Below, one piece after another: positions 1-8,826 of a stretch of 64,000 nucleotides of DNA; positions within the stretch are counted from its first letter, which is position 1, and each line of letters begins with the position of its first letter. The notes beneath the pieces are model-generated. The model was not told the DNA's origin, searched no databases, and saw only the letters and a list, made by a program, of their open reading frames with translations. Origin of the DNA: CBDANW01 sp965197825. Lineage in GTDB: Bacteria > Acidobacteriota > Vicinamibacteria > Marinacidobacterales > DATDRI01. The translations under genes and the position numbers were made by a program. The stretch lies in assembly GCA_965197825.1 (NCBI GenBank), contig CBDANW010000003.1:2728001-2792000 (forward strand), in the 5' to 3' direction.

Positions 1-245
1 AAGGGAACTTCGGTGCCGTCCTCTTGAACGACGCGGAGATCGGCAAGTCTCGGTTGGGCAAGACCGTAGATCTCCATGGCCAAAGTGACTCGGACGAGGC
101 GTGGCTCGGCGACCCGCGGGAGAGAGATCGGTCGAAAGTACTGCCAATGTGTCCAGGCTTCGACGAGCTGGGCATTAGCCGGTACGAGGTCAATAGTGGA
201 AAGGGTGGAGAACAGAAAAACCGTGACCAGGCTCAGTCTTTTCAT
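1..245 (-). CDS. DUF3999-family protein, N-terminal part (runs off window)
   Basis: The minus-strand frame opens with ATG at 245 and stays open to the window edge, giving 81 residues. It starts with a signal peptide (MKRLSLVTVFLF, Ala-rich cleavage region near ANAQ). The mature part resembles the start of DUF3999 proteins: a YFRPISLP segment, then a beta-rich stretch ending in LADLRVVQEDG. DUF3999 genes are commonly found next to DUF2339 genes, and here the start lies 6 bp downstream of the DUF2339 stop, so the two are very probably co-transcribed. DUF3999 proteins are thought to be exported envelope proteins of unknown function. Only the N-terminus is visible. Confidence 0.75.
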   Translation of the reverse strand, partial: MKRLSLVTVFLFSTLSTIDLVPANAQLVEAWTHWQYFRPISLPRVAEPRLVRVTLAMEIYGLAQPRLADLRVVQEDGTEVP

Positions 246-251
246 CGTGAG

Positions 252-2150
252 CTAGGCTTTTTCCGATCTGGCGGTGACTTTCTGCTGGTAAAAGAACGAC
301 ACCAGGACCAGCAAGACACCGAGAACGGTGAACGAAGCGATGCGATAGACACGTTCCAAGAAGGACAGGTCGTAAAGAAATACCTTCACGACGACGACCG
401 AGAAGAGCGCCAGACTAGACCAGCGAAGGGCCGGACTACTCTTGCGAAACCCCCATAACATCAGCGCCGTTGCATAGAGCGTCCACAATTGGGATAGGGC
501 GAGCTGTTGCGTCAGCCTCGTGTCCGCACCCAAGTCCAAACGCATGCGTCCGAAGAGTCCCCATACTTCTATTGAGAGCGATGATAGGAGGAAGAAGTTA
601 GCCGAGAGCCCGACGATGCCGAACGCCTGGCGCTCTCCCGCCGAAAGCTTCTCCTGATGGCGCCGGGAGAAAGCGAACGCCGCCGCCAGGCAGATCACCA
701 CGACCGCATACGTCAGAAAACGAGGATTCCACAGGAACGCCTGGGCGGACATCTGGAACAGAATCAGACGCGCCGCCGCTCCGCCGAAGAGCACGATACC
801 CGCCCAACGCAGCAACCGCTGGTTCCCTTGAAAGCCGCTCCACACGAGCACCGCACCTTCCACCGCCCAGGCGATCGTGATCCACTTCCCCTCCAGTCGT
901 ATCGGTATCGCTAGAGTGACGAACGTCAGAGCCAACCCAGTAAACAACAACCGCGGGACAGACCGTTCGCCCGTCTTCGGCGGGGGGAGCAATCGAACGG
1001 CGGCCAGGTGCGCCGCGGCAAGCGCGAGAACCGCACAAGTCAGCACCCAACGGTGATCCAGATAGAGCAAGTACTGCAAGGCGACCAGGAAGGACGTCGC
1101 GTTAACCAGCACCAAAACCACATGTTCTGGCGCGATCTTTCCGAGCCGACGCGACTGAACGAACGGGAAAGCCGAGAACTCCAAGAAGAAGAGCGTCGCA
1201 AAGAACGCGGTGCGGCCCAACTTGGAAACGCTGTAAAAGCTCTCGATCCAGGTCCAGTAATAGATGGCCGTTCCGACGAAAGCCACTAACTCCAAACTGC
1301 GCCATGTGCGCAGGCGCGCGATGACGAGCAACCCGGCATTGAGCACCGCTAAGTAGATGAACAGCGGGACCTGGGCGTCTCGCCCGGTGCTGAGAAGTAT
1401 GGGTGTCAGGAAACCCCCGACGAGCGCGAGAAGCGCCAGGGGTTGCGAGTCTCTTCCCAGCGCCAGCACCACCATCGTGCCGGTCACCACGACCATACCG
1501 AAGAAGGCCACCGGTTGCGGCACAAGCTGGTAAAAGCTCCACGCGGCGTACAAAGAAAGATAGAGCACGCCCGCCGCCAGTCCCGCCATGCCGCCGGAGA
1601 AGTAGCCATAGCCACGCCGTAACAGCCACTGGCTGAAAACGAGGAGCGCCGTGCCCGAAAGAAGTCCGAGGACAACTTGCCCCCTCGGCCCGACCCATTC
1701 GCTGTCGAAGGCGTACTTAAGGAAGAAACCGGCAGCGAGCAGCAGCGCGAGGATTCCAACGCGATTCAGCCACCGTCCGGCGATGAGCGTTTCGAGATCT
1801 AGCCCGCCTTTGGGAGAGCTCTTGGGTGAGCGAACGGGCGCAGCTTGCGGGGGCGAGCTAGGCGGAGCGAACTCCGCGGAGGGCTCAGCGGCGTCGCCGG
1901 CAGTGGCGGAAGGCGCCCGCCCTAACGAAGATGGCGAGGCGGCCTCGGGCGCGACGCTCGCGGCTCGAAGCCTTTGGTCTAACTGCTCGACCCGATGCTC
2001 CAACGCGCTGATTCGGGCGTCGACCTTCGGAGGTAGAGGCGTCTCCGACCTCCGTCCGAGGTTGGCGATTCGAATCAGCGCGACGAGACCCAATACAGGC
2101 CCGGCGAGCAAAAAGAGTCCAACCGCAACGATGAGAGAGACTATCTCCAA
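252..2150 (-). CDS. DUF2339-family multi-spanning membrane protein
   Basis: The protein has 632 residues. A short hydrophobic N-terminal anchor (about residues 4-25) is followed by a coiled-coil-like stretch (RISALEHRVEQLDQRL) and a low-complexity Ala/Pro/Ser linker to about residue 115. After that come roughly 16 or more hydrophobic segments packed to the C-terminus. The opening motif LIAGRWLNRVGILALLLAAGFFL... is the hallmark of DUF2339 (GGxWLNRVGVLALLLG type). The function is unknown; these are inner-membrane proteins, and the DUF3999 gene follows directly on the same strand. The ATG at 2150 places the first hydrophobic segment at the N-terminus as in relatives. The gene appears intact. 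Confidence 0.88.
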   Translation of the reverse strand: MEIVSLIVAVGLFLLAGPVLGLVALIRIANLGRRSETPLPPKVDARISALEHRVEQLDQRLRAASVAPEAASPSSLGRAPSATAGDAAEPSAEFAPPSSPPQAAPVRSPKSSPKGGLDLETLIAGRWLNRVGILALLLAAGFFLKYAFDSEWVGPRGQVVLGLLSGTALLVFSQWLLRRGYGYFSGGMAGLAAGVLYLSLYAAWSFYQLVPQPVAFFGMVVVTGTMVVLALGRDSQPLALLALVGGFLTPILLSTGRDAQVPLFIYLAVLNAGLLVIARLRTWRSLELVAFVGTAIYYWTWIESFYSVSKLGRTAFFATLFFLEFSAFPFVQSRRLGKIAPEHVVLVLVNATSFLVALQYLLYLDHRWVLTCAVLALAAAHLAAVRLLPPPKTGERSVPRLLFTGLALTFVTLAIPIRLEGKWITIAWAVEGAVLVWSGFQGNQRLLRWAGIVLFGGAAARLILFQMSAQAFLWNPRFLTYAVVVICLAAAFAFSRRHQEKLSAGERQAFGIVGLSANFFLLSSLSIEVWGLFGRMRLDLGADTRLTQQLALSQLWTLYATALMLWGFRKSSPALRWSSLALFSVVVVKVFLYDLSFLERVYRIASFTVLGVLLVLVSFFYQQKVTARSEKA

Positions 2151-2350
2151 CGTGTACCTCCCCTCTTCGCTTTGGCGAGCTCGCTCGAGAGCGCGTCTTG
2201 TCTGCGGAATGAAGACTGACTGCCTTCATTGTAGACCCTTTCAAGCGAAAAAGAGATCCGTGCGGTGGCGCGGGCGCCATATTCAATTTCGTGAGCTCGT
2301 CCTCTCCCTTGCCCTCGGCCTTGCCCGGCGAAGTCCGTTCTGAGATTATC

Positions 2351-2514
2351 TAGTGTCTCGTCTCGGAAGTGATGTTAGCATCGAGAGCGTCGAGGCACCC
2401 GGATCGCAAGGCGTGGCGAGGGCGAAATACCGGGCGTATTCAACCGAGGCGCAACGCAGCGAGGCGGGATGCATCGGCGCTCGAATGCAACATGACTTCC
2501 GGGACGGGACACTA
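2351..2514. mobile_element. MITE copy 1, about 160 bp, TA-flanked
   Basis: The element is bounded by TA dinucleotides at 2351-2352 and 2513-2514. Its ends form a terminal inverted repeat of about 30 bp: the left end reads GTGTCTCGTCTCGGAAGTG, and the right end read inward is GTGTCCCGTCCCGGAAGTC. There is no coding capacity. The restored target would be CTAG, the same target used by the IS630 copies in this window. The interior is alignable to the MITE at 13.6 kb through a GAGGCGCAACG core. The element ends 12 bp before the start codon of the pentapeptide protein. Confidence 0.8.
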
Positions 2515-2526
2515 GGCAAAGGACTG

Positions 2527-3456
2527 ATGTCGAACAAAGAACATCTCGATCGCATCCGGCGCGGGGTGGCAGCCTGGAACGATTGGAGAAAAGAGCATGC
2601 GGAGATCACACCCGATCTCGACGCGGCCAACCTCGTCCGAGCGGAGCTCGCGGGCGCCAGCCTCAAGCGAACCAACTTCACCAGGGCGAAACTGACCGGC
2701 GCCGACCTCAGAGGAGCAGACCTAGAGGAGGCTCGCATTTTGGAAGCGGATCTCTGCGGCGCTGATCTGAGCGAGGCCAACCTGAGTCAGGCCCAGCTTC
2801 TCGGCTCCAAATTGATTCAAGCGAAGCTGACGAAAGCCGACCTACGGCGAGCCCAGGCGGGGGTCATCAATCTCCGGGAAGCCGATCTCCGGAACGCGAA
2901 CCTGGCAGGAGCCGACTTGCGAGAGTCCCTCCTCCCCGCCGCCGACCTTAGAGGCGCCGACATGAGCGCGTGCCTCCTGCTAGGAACCCATCTCGAAGGT
3001 ACGAACCTTGCGGGAGTCCGTGGTCTGGCCCCCGATGCTCTGGCGGACGCCCATACGAACGAGCAGACGGTCTTGCCGGACGACAGCCATAAGACTCTCG
3101 ACGAGCGAGAGCTGTCGCAAAGCACCTACGAGCTTCTGCTCAAGCTCCGCCGGGCCCTTCCGGAAAAGGGCGATGTCCACGAAAGTCACGTCCTCGAGTT
3201 CAACGCGGCCATCAGCAAGCTAGAAGGACTAGGGCACGACCTGTCGGAACTCAAGGTGTCCGAGGGCTCGTTGTCCCGGGGGGTCGCGTCCTGGGACTCC
3301 ACACCGGGCGGCGAAGCCTTCGAAATGGATCCATCTCAGCACGTGGAAGGCTCCCTCTTCCGCGGCCGCTTGGATCGCGCCATCGACTCCTTCGAAGTCA
3401 TTCGCGAAGGAGCTGACAAAGAGTCCGTCGCCTTTACGGGTTTGAAGAAGAAATAG
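2527..3456 (+). CDS. Pentapeptide-repeat protein
   Basis: The protein has 309 residues from the ATG at 2527, which has an AAAGGA ribosome site 5 bp upstream, just outside the MITE. The longer open frame upstream runs through the MITE and is not used as the start. Residues about 1-30 (with AWNDWR) are a typical lead-in. Residues about 35-165 are pentapeptide repeats of the A(D/N)LxxA kind (GADLRGADLEEARILEADL and similar), expected to fold as a right-handed quadrilateral beta-helix. The C-terminal 130 residues are not repeats: a helical segment (STYELLLKLRRALPE) and a polar tail. The role is unknown; some pentapeptide proteins mimic DNA, others are scaffolds. Confidence 0.85.
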   Translation: MSNKEHLDRIRRGVAAWNDWRKEHAEITPDLDAANLVRAELAGASLKRTNFTRAKLTGADLRGADLEEARILEADLCGADLSEANLSQAQLLGSKLIQAKLTKADLRRAQAGVINLREADLRNANLAGADLRESLLPAADLRGADMSACLLLGTHLEGTNLAGVRGLAPDALADAHTNEQTVLPDDSHKTLDERELSQSTYELLLKLRRALPEKGDVHESHVLEFNAAISKLEGLGHDLSELKVSEGSLSRGVASWDSTPGGEAFEMDPSQHVEGSLFRGRLDRAIDSFEVIREGADKESVAFTGLKKK

Positions 3457-3582
3457 CGCTCGTGGCGAACGGCGTCTGGCCACGTTGATTCGTGAGCTCT
3501 TCCAGAAACTCGGGCGAGTGTGCTGGCTTGAGCCCCCTGTGATAGCTACCTTGTAACTACCTTCTCCAGGCGGAGGAAAATC

Positions 3583-4143
3583 ATGGTCTATATATCGGCT
3601 CTATGGCTCCCGATCTTGATCTCGGCGGTGATCGTGTTCGTCGCCAGCTCTCTCTTGCATATGCTCTTTACGTACCATCACCACGACTACGGGAAGTTGC
3701 CCGACGAGCAAAACCTGCTCGATGCGATGCGGAAAGCAGCAGTCAGTCCTGGGAACTATCGCTTTCCGTGTCCGGCCTCTCTCAAAGACATGAGCTCGCC
3801 GGAAATGATCGAGAAATACAAGAAAGGACCGGTCGGCCTCGTACACGTACTCCCATCTGGCCCGCCGGCGATGCCCAAGTACCTGGCTATGTGGTTCGCC
3901 TACTGCTTGTTGGTCGGTGTGATCGTGGCCTACCTCACCGGGCGCACGCTGAGCGCCGGTGAGCACTACCTGGCGGTCTTCCGCATCGCCGGTACCGTCG
4001 CATTTCTCGGCTATGGGGTGGGAACCATCCAGGAATCGATCTGGAAGAGACAGCGATGGAGCACGGCCATCAAACACATCGTGGACGGTCTCATCTACGC
4101 GCTGCTGACCGCGGGTGTCTTCGGCTGGCTCTGGCCCCGTTGA
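3583..4143 (+). CDS. Hypothetical four-helix inner-membrane protein
   Basis: The 186-residue product has an N-terminal transmembrane segment (WLPILISAVIVFVASSLLH), a soluble loop of about 70 residues containing a His-rich HHHDYGKLPDEQ stretch, and three further membrane segments (near residues 104-125, 133-152 and 165-185). An AGGCGGAGGAAAATC ribosome site precedes the ATG at 3583. No named family is recognised with certainty. It is convergent with bfr, with only 3 bp between stop codons. The gene looks intact and is probably expressed alone, as no neighbour lies on the same strand within 120 bp. Confidence 0.7.
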   Translation: MVYISALWLPILISAVIVFVASSLLHMLFTYHHHDYGKLPDEQNLLDAMRKAAVSPGNYRFPCPASLKDMSSPEMIEKYKKGPVGLVHVLPSGPPAMPKYLAMWFAYCLLVGVIVAYLTGRTLSAGEHYLAVFRIAGTVAFLGYGVGTIQESIWKRQRWSTAIKHIVDGLIYALLTAGVFGWLWPR

Positions 4144-4146
4144 GGG

Positions 4147-4617
4147 TCATCCGTGGATGTGCTCCGCGAGGTACCGCTCTCGACCGATTTCCTTGACGAT
4201 GTGGAGCTGAGCCTCCAACCAGTCGACGGCTTCCTCTTCGCCCTTAAGGATCGTCTCCAGAATCTCGCGGGTGCCGTTGTCCGCCTTGTCGCGGCAGAGC
4301 GCGATGGCTATGTTCAAGCGCTTGACGGCTGCGTTCTCCAAATCCAGGTCCGCTTCGTGCTGCTCGACGGGATCCTCGCCCAGCTTGATGGGATTGAGGC
4401 GCTGCATGTTCGGTAGGCCGTCCAGATAAAGAATTCGGTCGATGATTCTGTCGGCGTCTTTCATCTCTTCGAGCGACTCGTCGTGCTTCTTCTTGGCGAG
4501 CTTTTCATATCCCCAATTCGCACACATCTTTGCATGCGCGAAATACTGGTTGATCGCAGTCAGCTCCGCGGTCAGCACCTCGTTCAAGACCTTTATGACT
4601 TCCTGATCACCCTGCAT
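4147..4617 (-). CDS. bfr: Bacterioferritin, atypical di-iron site
   Basis: The 156-residue four-helix-bundle protein aligns without gaps to bacterioferritin over its N-terminal two thirds (LTAELTAINQYFAHAKMCANWG; ESLEEMKDADRIIDRIL). The heme-ligand methionine M52 is present. Of the E. coli ferroxidase ligands (E18, E51, H54, E94, E127, H130), the four glutamates are in place, but position 54 is Asp and position 130 is Ala. Iron oxidation at the classical centre is therefore expected to be altered or absent. Bacterioferritin stores iron as a 24-mer, sometimes with mixed subunits. It lies downstream of bfd on the same strand and is likely co-regulated by iron. Confidence 0.92.
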   Translation of the reverse strand: MQGDQEVIKVLNEVLTAELTAINQYFAHAKMCANWGYEKLAKKKHDESLEEMKDADRIIDRILYLDGLPNMQRLNPIKLGEDPVEQHEADLDLENAAVKRLNIAIALCRDKADNGTREILETILKGEEEAVDWLEAQLHIVKEIGRERYLAEHIHG

Positions 4618-4707
4618 GTAGTCCCCTCCGTCCCGCTAGTCGAGCATGAGCCACGTATACTAATCCCTCGCCGGGAAGGAGAGCAAGGAAGAGGAAGGTC
4701 TAGTGCA

Positions 4708-4911
4708 CTAGCTGGCGGTCGCCAGCTGGCGATCGGAGGGTTGTTCGATTCTCTTTTCCGAGTGCAGGATCTGAACAAGCGTTTCCCGGCAGGCGCCACA
4801 GCACGCCCCGGCCGAGCAGGCCAGCCCGACTTCGTAGAGGCTCGAGGCGCCCTGCCGCGCCAGTTCCCGAACGGTGCGGTCCGTCACACCCTCACAGAGG
4901 CAGACGATCAT
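4708..4911 (-). CDS. bfd: Bacterioferritin-associated ferredoxin (Bfd-like [2Fe-2S] protein)
   Basis: This is a 67-residue BFD-like [2Fe-2S] domain. The N-terminus MIVCLCEGVTDR supplies the first Cys pair (CxC), and AGACCGAC supplies the second pair. The helix between them matches the Bfd fold. Bfd reduces the iron core of bacterioferritin so that stored iron is released, and the partner bfr gene lies 90 bp downstream on the same strand. The last 15 residues form a polar extension. The start ATG at 4911 has purines upstream (GAGGCCTCAGCG) and sits below an AT-rich region with a candidate Fur site. Confidence 0.9.
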   Translation of the reverse strand: MIVCLCEGVTDRTVRELARQGASSLYEVGLACSAGACCGACRETLVQILHSEKRIEQPSDRQLATAS

Positions 4912-4966
4912 CGCTGAGGCCTCCTTCGGGGTTCTACTTGCTTCATCATCTAGATTCTAAAGCCAA

Positions 4967-4993
4967 TGAAACTGAATTTCAACTTCATTTTCA
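4967..4993 (-). promoter_or_regulatory. Candidate Fur box upstream of bfd-bfr
   Basis: TGAAACTGAATTTCA at 4967-4981 is a 7-1-7 inverted repeat with 6 of 7 paired positions, and an overlapping partial repeat continues to 4993. This AT-rich patch in a GC-rich genome lies 56-82 bp upstream of the bfd start, a normal place for iron-dependent repression. It is a pattern match only. Confidence 0.5.
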
Positions 4994-5974
4994 ATAAATC
5001 CGAAGCCGTGGGCCGTGACCGAAGCCCGAGCGTTTGTTGCATAAATATGTGGTAAGTCGTTGATTCTATTTGGGGTCAAAGCCATTCTCAACCGGAAAAA
5101 AACCTATTTTTAGGTCGACAGAAAACCCTATAAATGATATAATGTCATTACCTATGATTAACACAGCACGAACCCCTAGAAATAGAGCATCAGGATAACC
5201 TATAGAGAGAGCGGCTCGCATGGCAGGCCCACAGGAAAAACTGGCTGAATCCCTTGAAGCTCTTCGCGGCCTGCAAGAGCGGGGCGTCGTTGCGATCAGG
5301 TCGCGCGATCTCAGCCGGATTCATCGGGAACGCCTTGTCAAAAATGGCTTCCTGAAGCAAGTCATGAAGGGATGGTATATCCCTGCCTGCCCGGATGAAG
5401 TTCCCGGTGACAGCACGGCCTGGTATGCCTCTTTTTGGAACTTCTGCGCTGCCTATCTGGCCAAGCGGTTCGGCAAAGACTGGTGCTTGTCGCCTGAACA
5501 GTCGCTTTTGAGCTCTTGTCAATAGGTGTGTAAAAAAGTTCAGGCAGCAGCAACCTTCGACGACTCCGTTACCCTGTCTCCATCTTCAAATCGAACGCCC
5601 AGGTGAACCTCTCGCATCAGCTCCGGTGCGTTGAGCCGGCGAAAATTCTTCTCCGCAACCAGAAGCAGTTTGAAGATTGTCGCAGTGGCGGACTCGATTT
5701 TCTTGAACCTTTTGGCCGCAACCGTTCTCAATCTCAGTGCAGCGAACGGTGACTCCACGACGTTGCTCGTGCGAAGGTGTTGCCAGTGAGGCTTGGGAAG
5801 GGAATTATATACTTTTTTTGACACCTCTACCTTAGAGGGCGCGCCGGGGCTGGGCCGAGGCCCGAGGATGGCTGGCCAAAAACGGCCACCTGGCAGAACT
5901 CACCGATGAGGGACGACCCCGGGAGCGGTCCGACGAAGGAGACTCCCGGCTCGTACCCCAGCGCGCCCATGAAC

Positions 5975-6157
5975 TCATAGTCCCAATAAGACTTCTACGT
6001 TGCGGCGCATTTGAACCACCGCCCGGTAGTCATGCTCCATCAAGAGAGCAACCTCCTCCACAAACGGAGCAAGCTCCTCCATCACAATTTTGGCTTCTCT
6101 CGAAAACTGCTCGATTATAATTTGACTGGGGGCGATTCCGGTGATAAGTTCTCTCAT
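5975..6157 (-). CDS. Small ORF carried by the 616-bp element
   Basis: This 60-residue frame starts at ATG 6157, with AGGAGG placed 10 bp upstream (ending before TTTTTACTCTC). The product is acidic and helical (PSQIIIEQFSREAKIV; EELAPFVEEVALLMEHDYRAV) with no signal peptide or membrane segment. No family is recognised. The upstream hairpin at 6213-6238 and the ribosome site suggest real expression as cargo, but a chance ORF in a short element cannot be excluded. Confidence 0.45.
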   Translation of the reverse strand: MRELITGIAPSQIIIEQFSREAKIVMEELAPFVEEVALLMEHDYRAVVQMRRNVEVLLGL

Positions 6158-6212
6158 GAGAGTAAAAACCTCCTGGCCGATGTTGTGTTCGGCTTGCGAA
6201 ATTGTTTTAAGA

Positions 6213-6238
6213 AGCCCCGGGGGTAATTCCCCGGGGCT
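6213..6238. terminator. GC-rich hairpin inside the 616-bp element
   Basis: AGCCCCGGGG and CCCCGGGGCT form a perfect 10-bp stem with a 6-nt loop. Only weak T-runs follow on either strand, so it may be a terminator, a transcription-insulating hairpin of the element, or a leader structure for the small ORF downstream on the minus strand. Confidence 0.5.
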
Positions 6239-8826
6239 CTTGCGTTACGGCCTCTATCCTACCATGAATCAGCGTTCAGCGGCGCGGCGCGACCTTCAAC
6301 GATAGGATCCTTTCGTTTTTTACGTCCACTAGGCATTCGTACAGGTGCGGTTCCCACGTTCCGTAGCGGTTTTGAAAAATTTCAAGGCGTTTGTCAAAAA
6401 CCGTATATAATTCCCCTTGGGAAAGGAATAGAAGCTGACCATCCGCTCCCAGTCCTCGTCGAGCACGTGCGCGGCCCCCGGAAGACCCTTGCGCAAGCAC
6501 CAATCCTGGAACTTGGCCTTCTTCGTCTCGCACTCCTGCAGGCTGGTGGCGTAGGGGATCGCCGTCAACAGCGGCTTGGCCTGCGCCTGGTCCCTTTTCG
6601 GAATCCGGTCCAGTACGTTGAGGATTCGGTGGTTCCAGCACCGCTGTTCCTCAGCTTCTGGAAATACGTTTCGGGTCGCGGCCCAGATGCCGAGATGACC
6701 GTCACCGATCACCAAACGGGGACATCTCAGACCGCGCTTCTTCAGTCTCCGTAGCAGCGACGACCATGACGCTTCGGATTCTCGATGCCCGGCCTCCAGC
6801 GTCAGAACGATTTTCGTCCCGTCGGACAGGCCACCAACCGCAACTAGCACCGCCGCCTTGTCCTTCTCAAGGCCGGCCTTCACGTACACGCCATCTACCC
6901 ACAGGTACGCGAGCTCGAGTTCTTCCAGTGGGCTAGCTAGCCACTGCTCGTACTCTCCCTGCCATTTCTGTTTCAGCCGCGACACCGTGCTGGGAGAAAG
7001 TGGAGCGTCCTCCCCTAGAAGCCCGCGGAGCGCCAGATCGAAATCTCCGTGAGCTAGTCCATGCAGGTACAGCTCCGGAATCAACTCGCTCACCGTTTCG
7101 CTCCGACGCTTGAACAGCGGAAGCACTCGACTTTCGAACCTCTCCTCCACGTTCCGTACTCTCGGCCGGCGAACCGTCACTGTGCCCACGCTCATCGTCA
7201 GCTTCCGAGGCTTACCGTATCCATTTCGATAGCCCGCCGTTGTGTCCACGGGCTTCCGTCTCTCCGATTTCTCACGCCCGAGAAGCTCCGTGACTTCGGC
7301 TACCATCAGCTCCTGCACCCAATCCTGGATCTCAAGCCTCGCCCACTTCTCCAGCGACTCCCAAGCCACCCTTGACGAGCTCCGTCGTCCTGTGGTCTTT
7401 TCCTTCATGGCGGTGTCTCCTTCCGTTGGCCCCTTCAGGCCGTGTTTCGTGACGCGGAAGGTTACTCCGCCTTTACTTTATTTCCACACCTTCTGAGGGT
7501 AGCTCTCGCTTTTGCTGCATGCTGGCAACCGGACAGTGCCAACCCAACTGCTTGTGCGCGCGGCGAAAGGGGGCAACAAGCCGACAACACTGCCGCATGG
7601 GACGTCACTTTTTGACGTGCGTTACGCAATGCCCAAGGAAAGCGAAATCGTCGAGTGCGGTGGTCTGCGCCTATATTCGGTGCCGGCCGCTCTGATTGCC
7701 TGCCCGGAGCACTTCTTCCGGCAAACCGCAACTGACGCGCGCGCTGCCATGGCAACGGTGAAGGATTCTTCAGACGTACTAGTACTCCTGCTTGAAGGCG
7801 GTCATAGCACTATCGCCGGGCGTCTAGCCGGTGCATTTCGGAATGCGGGGCGCGACCGTGTTGCCGATGAAATCCTAAGAATCATGGATGCTGCGGGATA
7901 TACCGTGCGGGAATCCGATCCGTTTGAAAGCAAACCAGCACTGGTACTGACCACGCGGGAAGCCTCGCCCTATGTCAACCGTATCCGACTGATGTGGCAG
8001 GACCTGCGTCAGCATGTGCTTGATGCCTTCCCAGCACCGCCTGGGATTCCAGATGATCCGAATGCCTATCTGAAGGCCGTCGACGAAGTGTATGTAAGTG
8101 ACGCCTACCATTCGCTGTCTATTGAAGGGTACAGAGTGAGCCCGGAACTCATCAAACGGGTCCGTAGCGGCGCGTGGGACCCTGAGAATAGTGCTAATGA
8201 TCGTGAACATCGTAATGCCCTTGCTGCACGAGGCTATTACGATGCGTTCTTGACGGTGAAGGGCAGCGTTGAAAAAGTTCTCGTCGGTAACAATCCCGCG
8301 CAGTAGCCGATGATGACCACCGCACATGGTATAGGGAGTTCTTTCGGCCAAGCGTGACAACCGGCATTGTGCGCGCTGCCGATCTAGCTGGATATTGTAG
8401 TGGTCCGGTCTATATCCGCCGTTCTATGCATGTGCCGCCACCGCGGGAAGCGGTACGCGACTGTATGCCTGCTTTATTTGATCTTCTAAGAGACGAGCTC
8501 GAACCATCAGTCCATGTCGTGCTGGGGCATTTTGTATTTGTCCATATTCATCCCTACATGGACGGCAATGGCCGCATGGGACGCTTTTTGATGAACGTTA
8601 TGCTGGCGGCCGGTGGCTATCCGTGGACGATCATCCCCCTTCAGCAACGGGACGATTACATGGCCGCTCTGGAAACAGCAAGCGTAAAACAGGATATTGA
8701 GCCCTTCGCAAATTTTCTTGGTCGGCTGGTCAAAGCGAGGCTGGAAGGCGGGGCTAATCCGAAAGTGCCGTCAGCGTAGCAGTAGTTGGAGTGGGTGGAA
8801 GCTAGCTAGCGGAAAGTGGAACGGGA

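Larger units (their letters stand above)
5800..6415. mobile_element. 616-bp transposase-less element with 8-bp target duplication
   Basis: It is flanked by the direct repeat CTTGGGAA (5792-5799 and 6416-6423). The terminal inverted repeats begin GGGAATTATATAC and continue to TTTTTGACA with two mismatches between the ends. No transposase frame exists. The interior holds a 60-codon minus-strand ORF with a good ribosome site and a strong GC hairpin. Base composition is more AT-rich at the ends than in the neighbours. I do not recognise the family; 8-bp duplications occur in several IS groups. Confidence 0.82.
5540..7408 (-). pseudogene. IS256/Mutator-type transposase, split by a 616-bp insertion
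   Basis: The N-terminal part starts at ATG 7408 and covers the Mutator-family core (GYRNGYGKPRKLTM; first catalytic Asp in LWVDGVYVKAG; second in VIGDGHLGIWAATR). It is cut at the codons for FYSFPK near 6420. The C-terminal part (5791-5540) continues with PHWQHLRTSNVVESPFAALR, containing the expected Glu. Joining across one copy of CTTGGGAA restores one frame through FYSFPKPHWQHLR. The transposase is therefore inactive only because of the nested insertion. Length when repaired is about 415 residues, normal for the family. Confidence 0.88.
5510..7505 (-). mobile_element. IS256-family element inside fic, with 8-bp target duplication
   Basis: The direct repeat TCGCTTTT occurs at 5502-5509 and 7506-7513. 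The ends are imperfect inverted repeats: GAGCTCTTGTCAATAGGTGTG on the left, and GAGCTACCCTCAGAAGGTGTG on the right read inward. Eight-bp duplications are usual for IS256. Without the 616-bp element nested inside it and that element's duplication, the IS is 1372 bp long. The transposase lies on the minus strand. Confidence 0.85.
5220..8779 (+). pseudogene. Fic-family protein gene, split by IS256 and frameshifted
   Basis: The 5' part (5220-5509) encodes a winged-helix N-terminus of the kind found ahead of Fic and AbiEi-type proteins (RSRDLSRIHRERLVKNGFLKQV). It resumes at 7506 after removal of the IS256-type element and one 8-bp duplication, restoring an uninterrupted QSLLLHAGN junction. The second part carries the inhibitory-helix motif SLSIEG near 8120 and, after a frameshift near 8300, the full Fic motif HPYMDGNGRMGR at about 8548-8583. 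Fic proteins AMPylate target proteins; a class with an in-cis inhibitory motif is indicated. Reading frame +3 gives way to +2 between GNNPAQ and the segment starting VADDDHRTWYRE. The gene is inactive as it stands, though nearly all coding sequence survives. Confidence 0.88.

Noticed and set aside
252..2150. Long antisense and alternate-frame ORFs inside DUF2339 and other GC-rich genes
   Set aside because: They follow codon-phase shadows, lack ribosome sites and show no recognisable domains.
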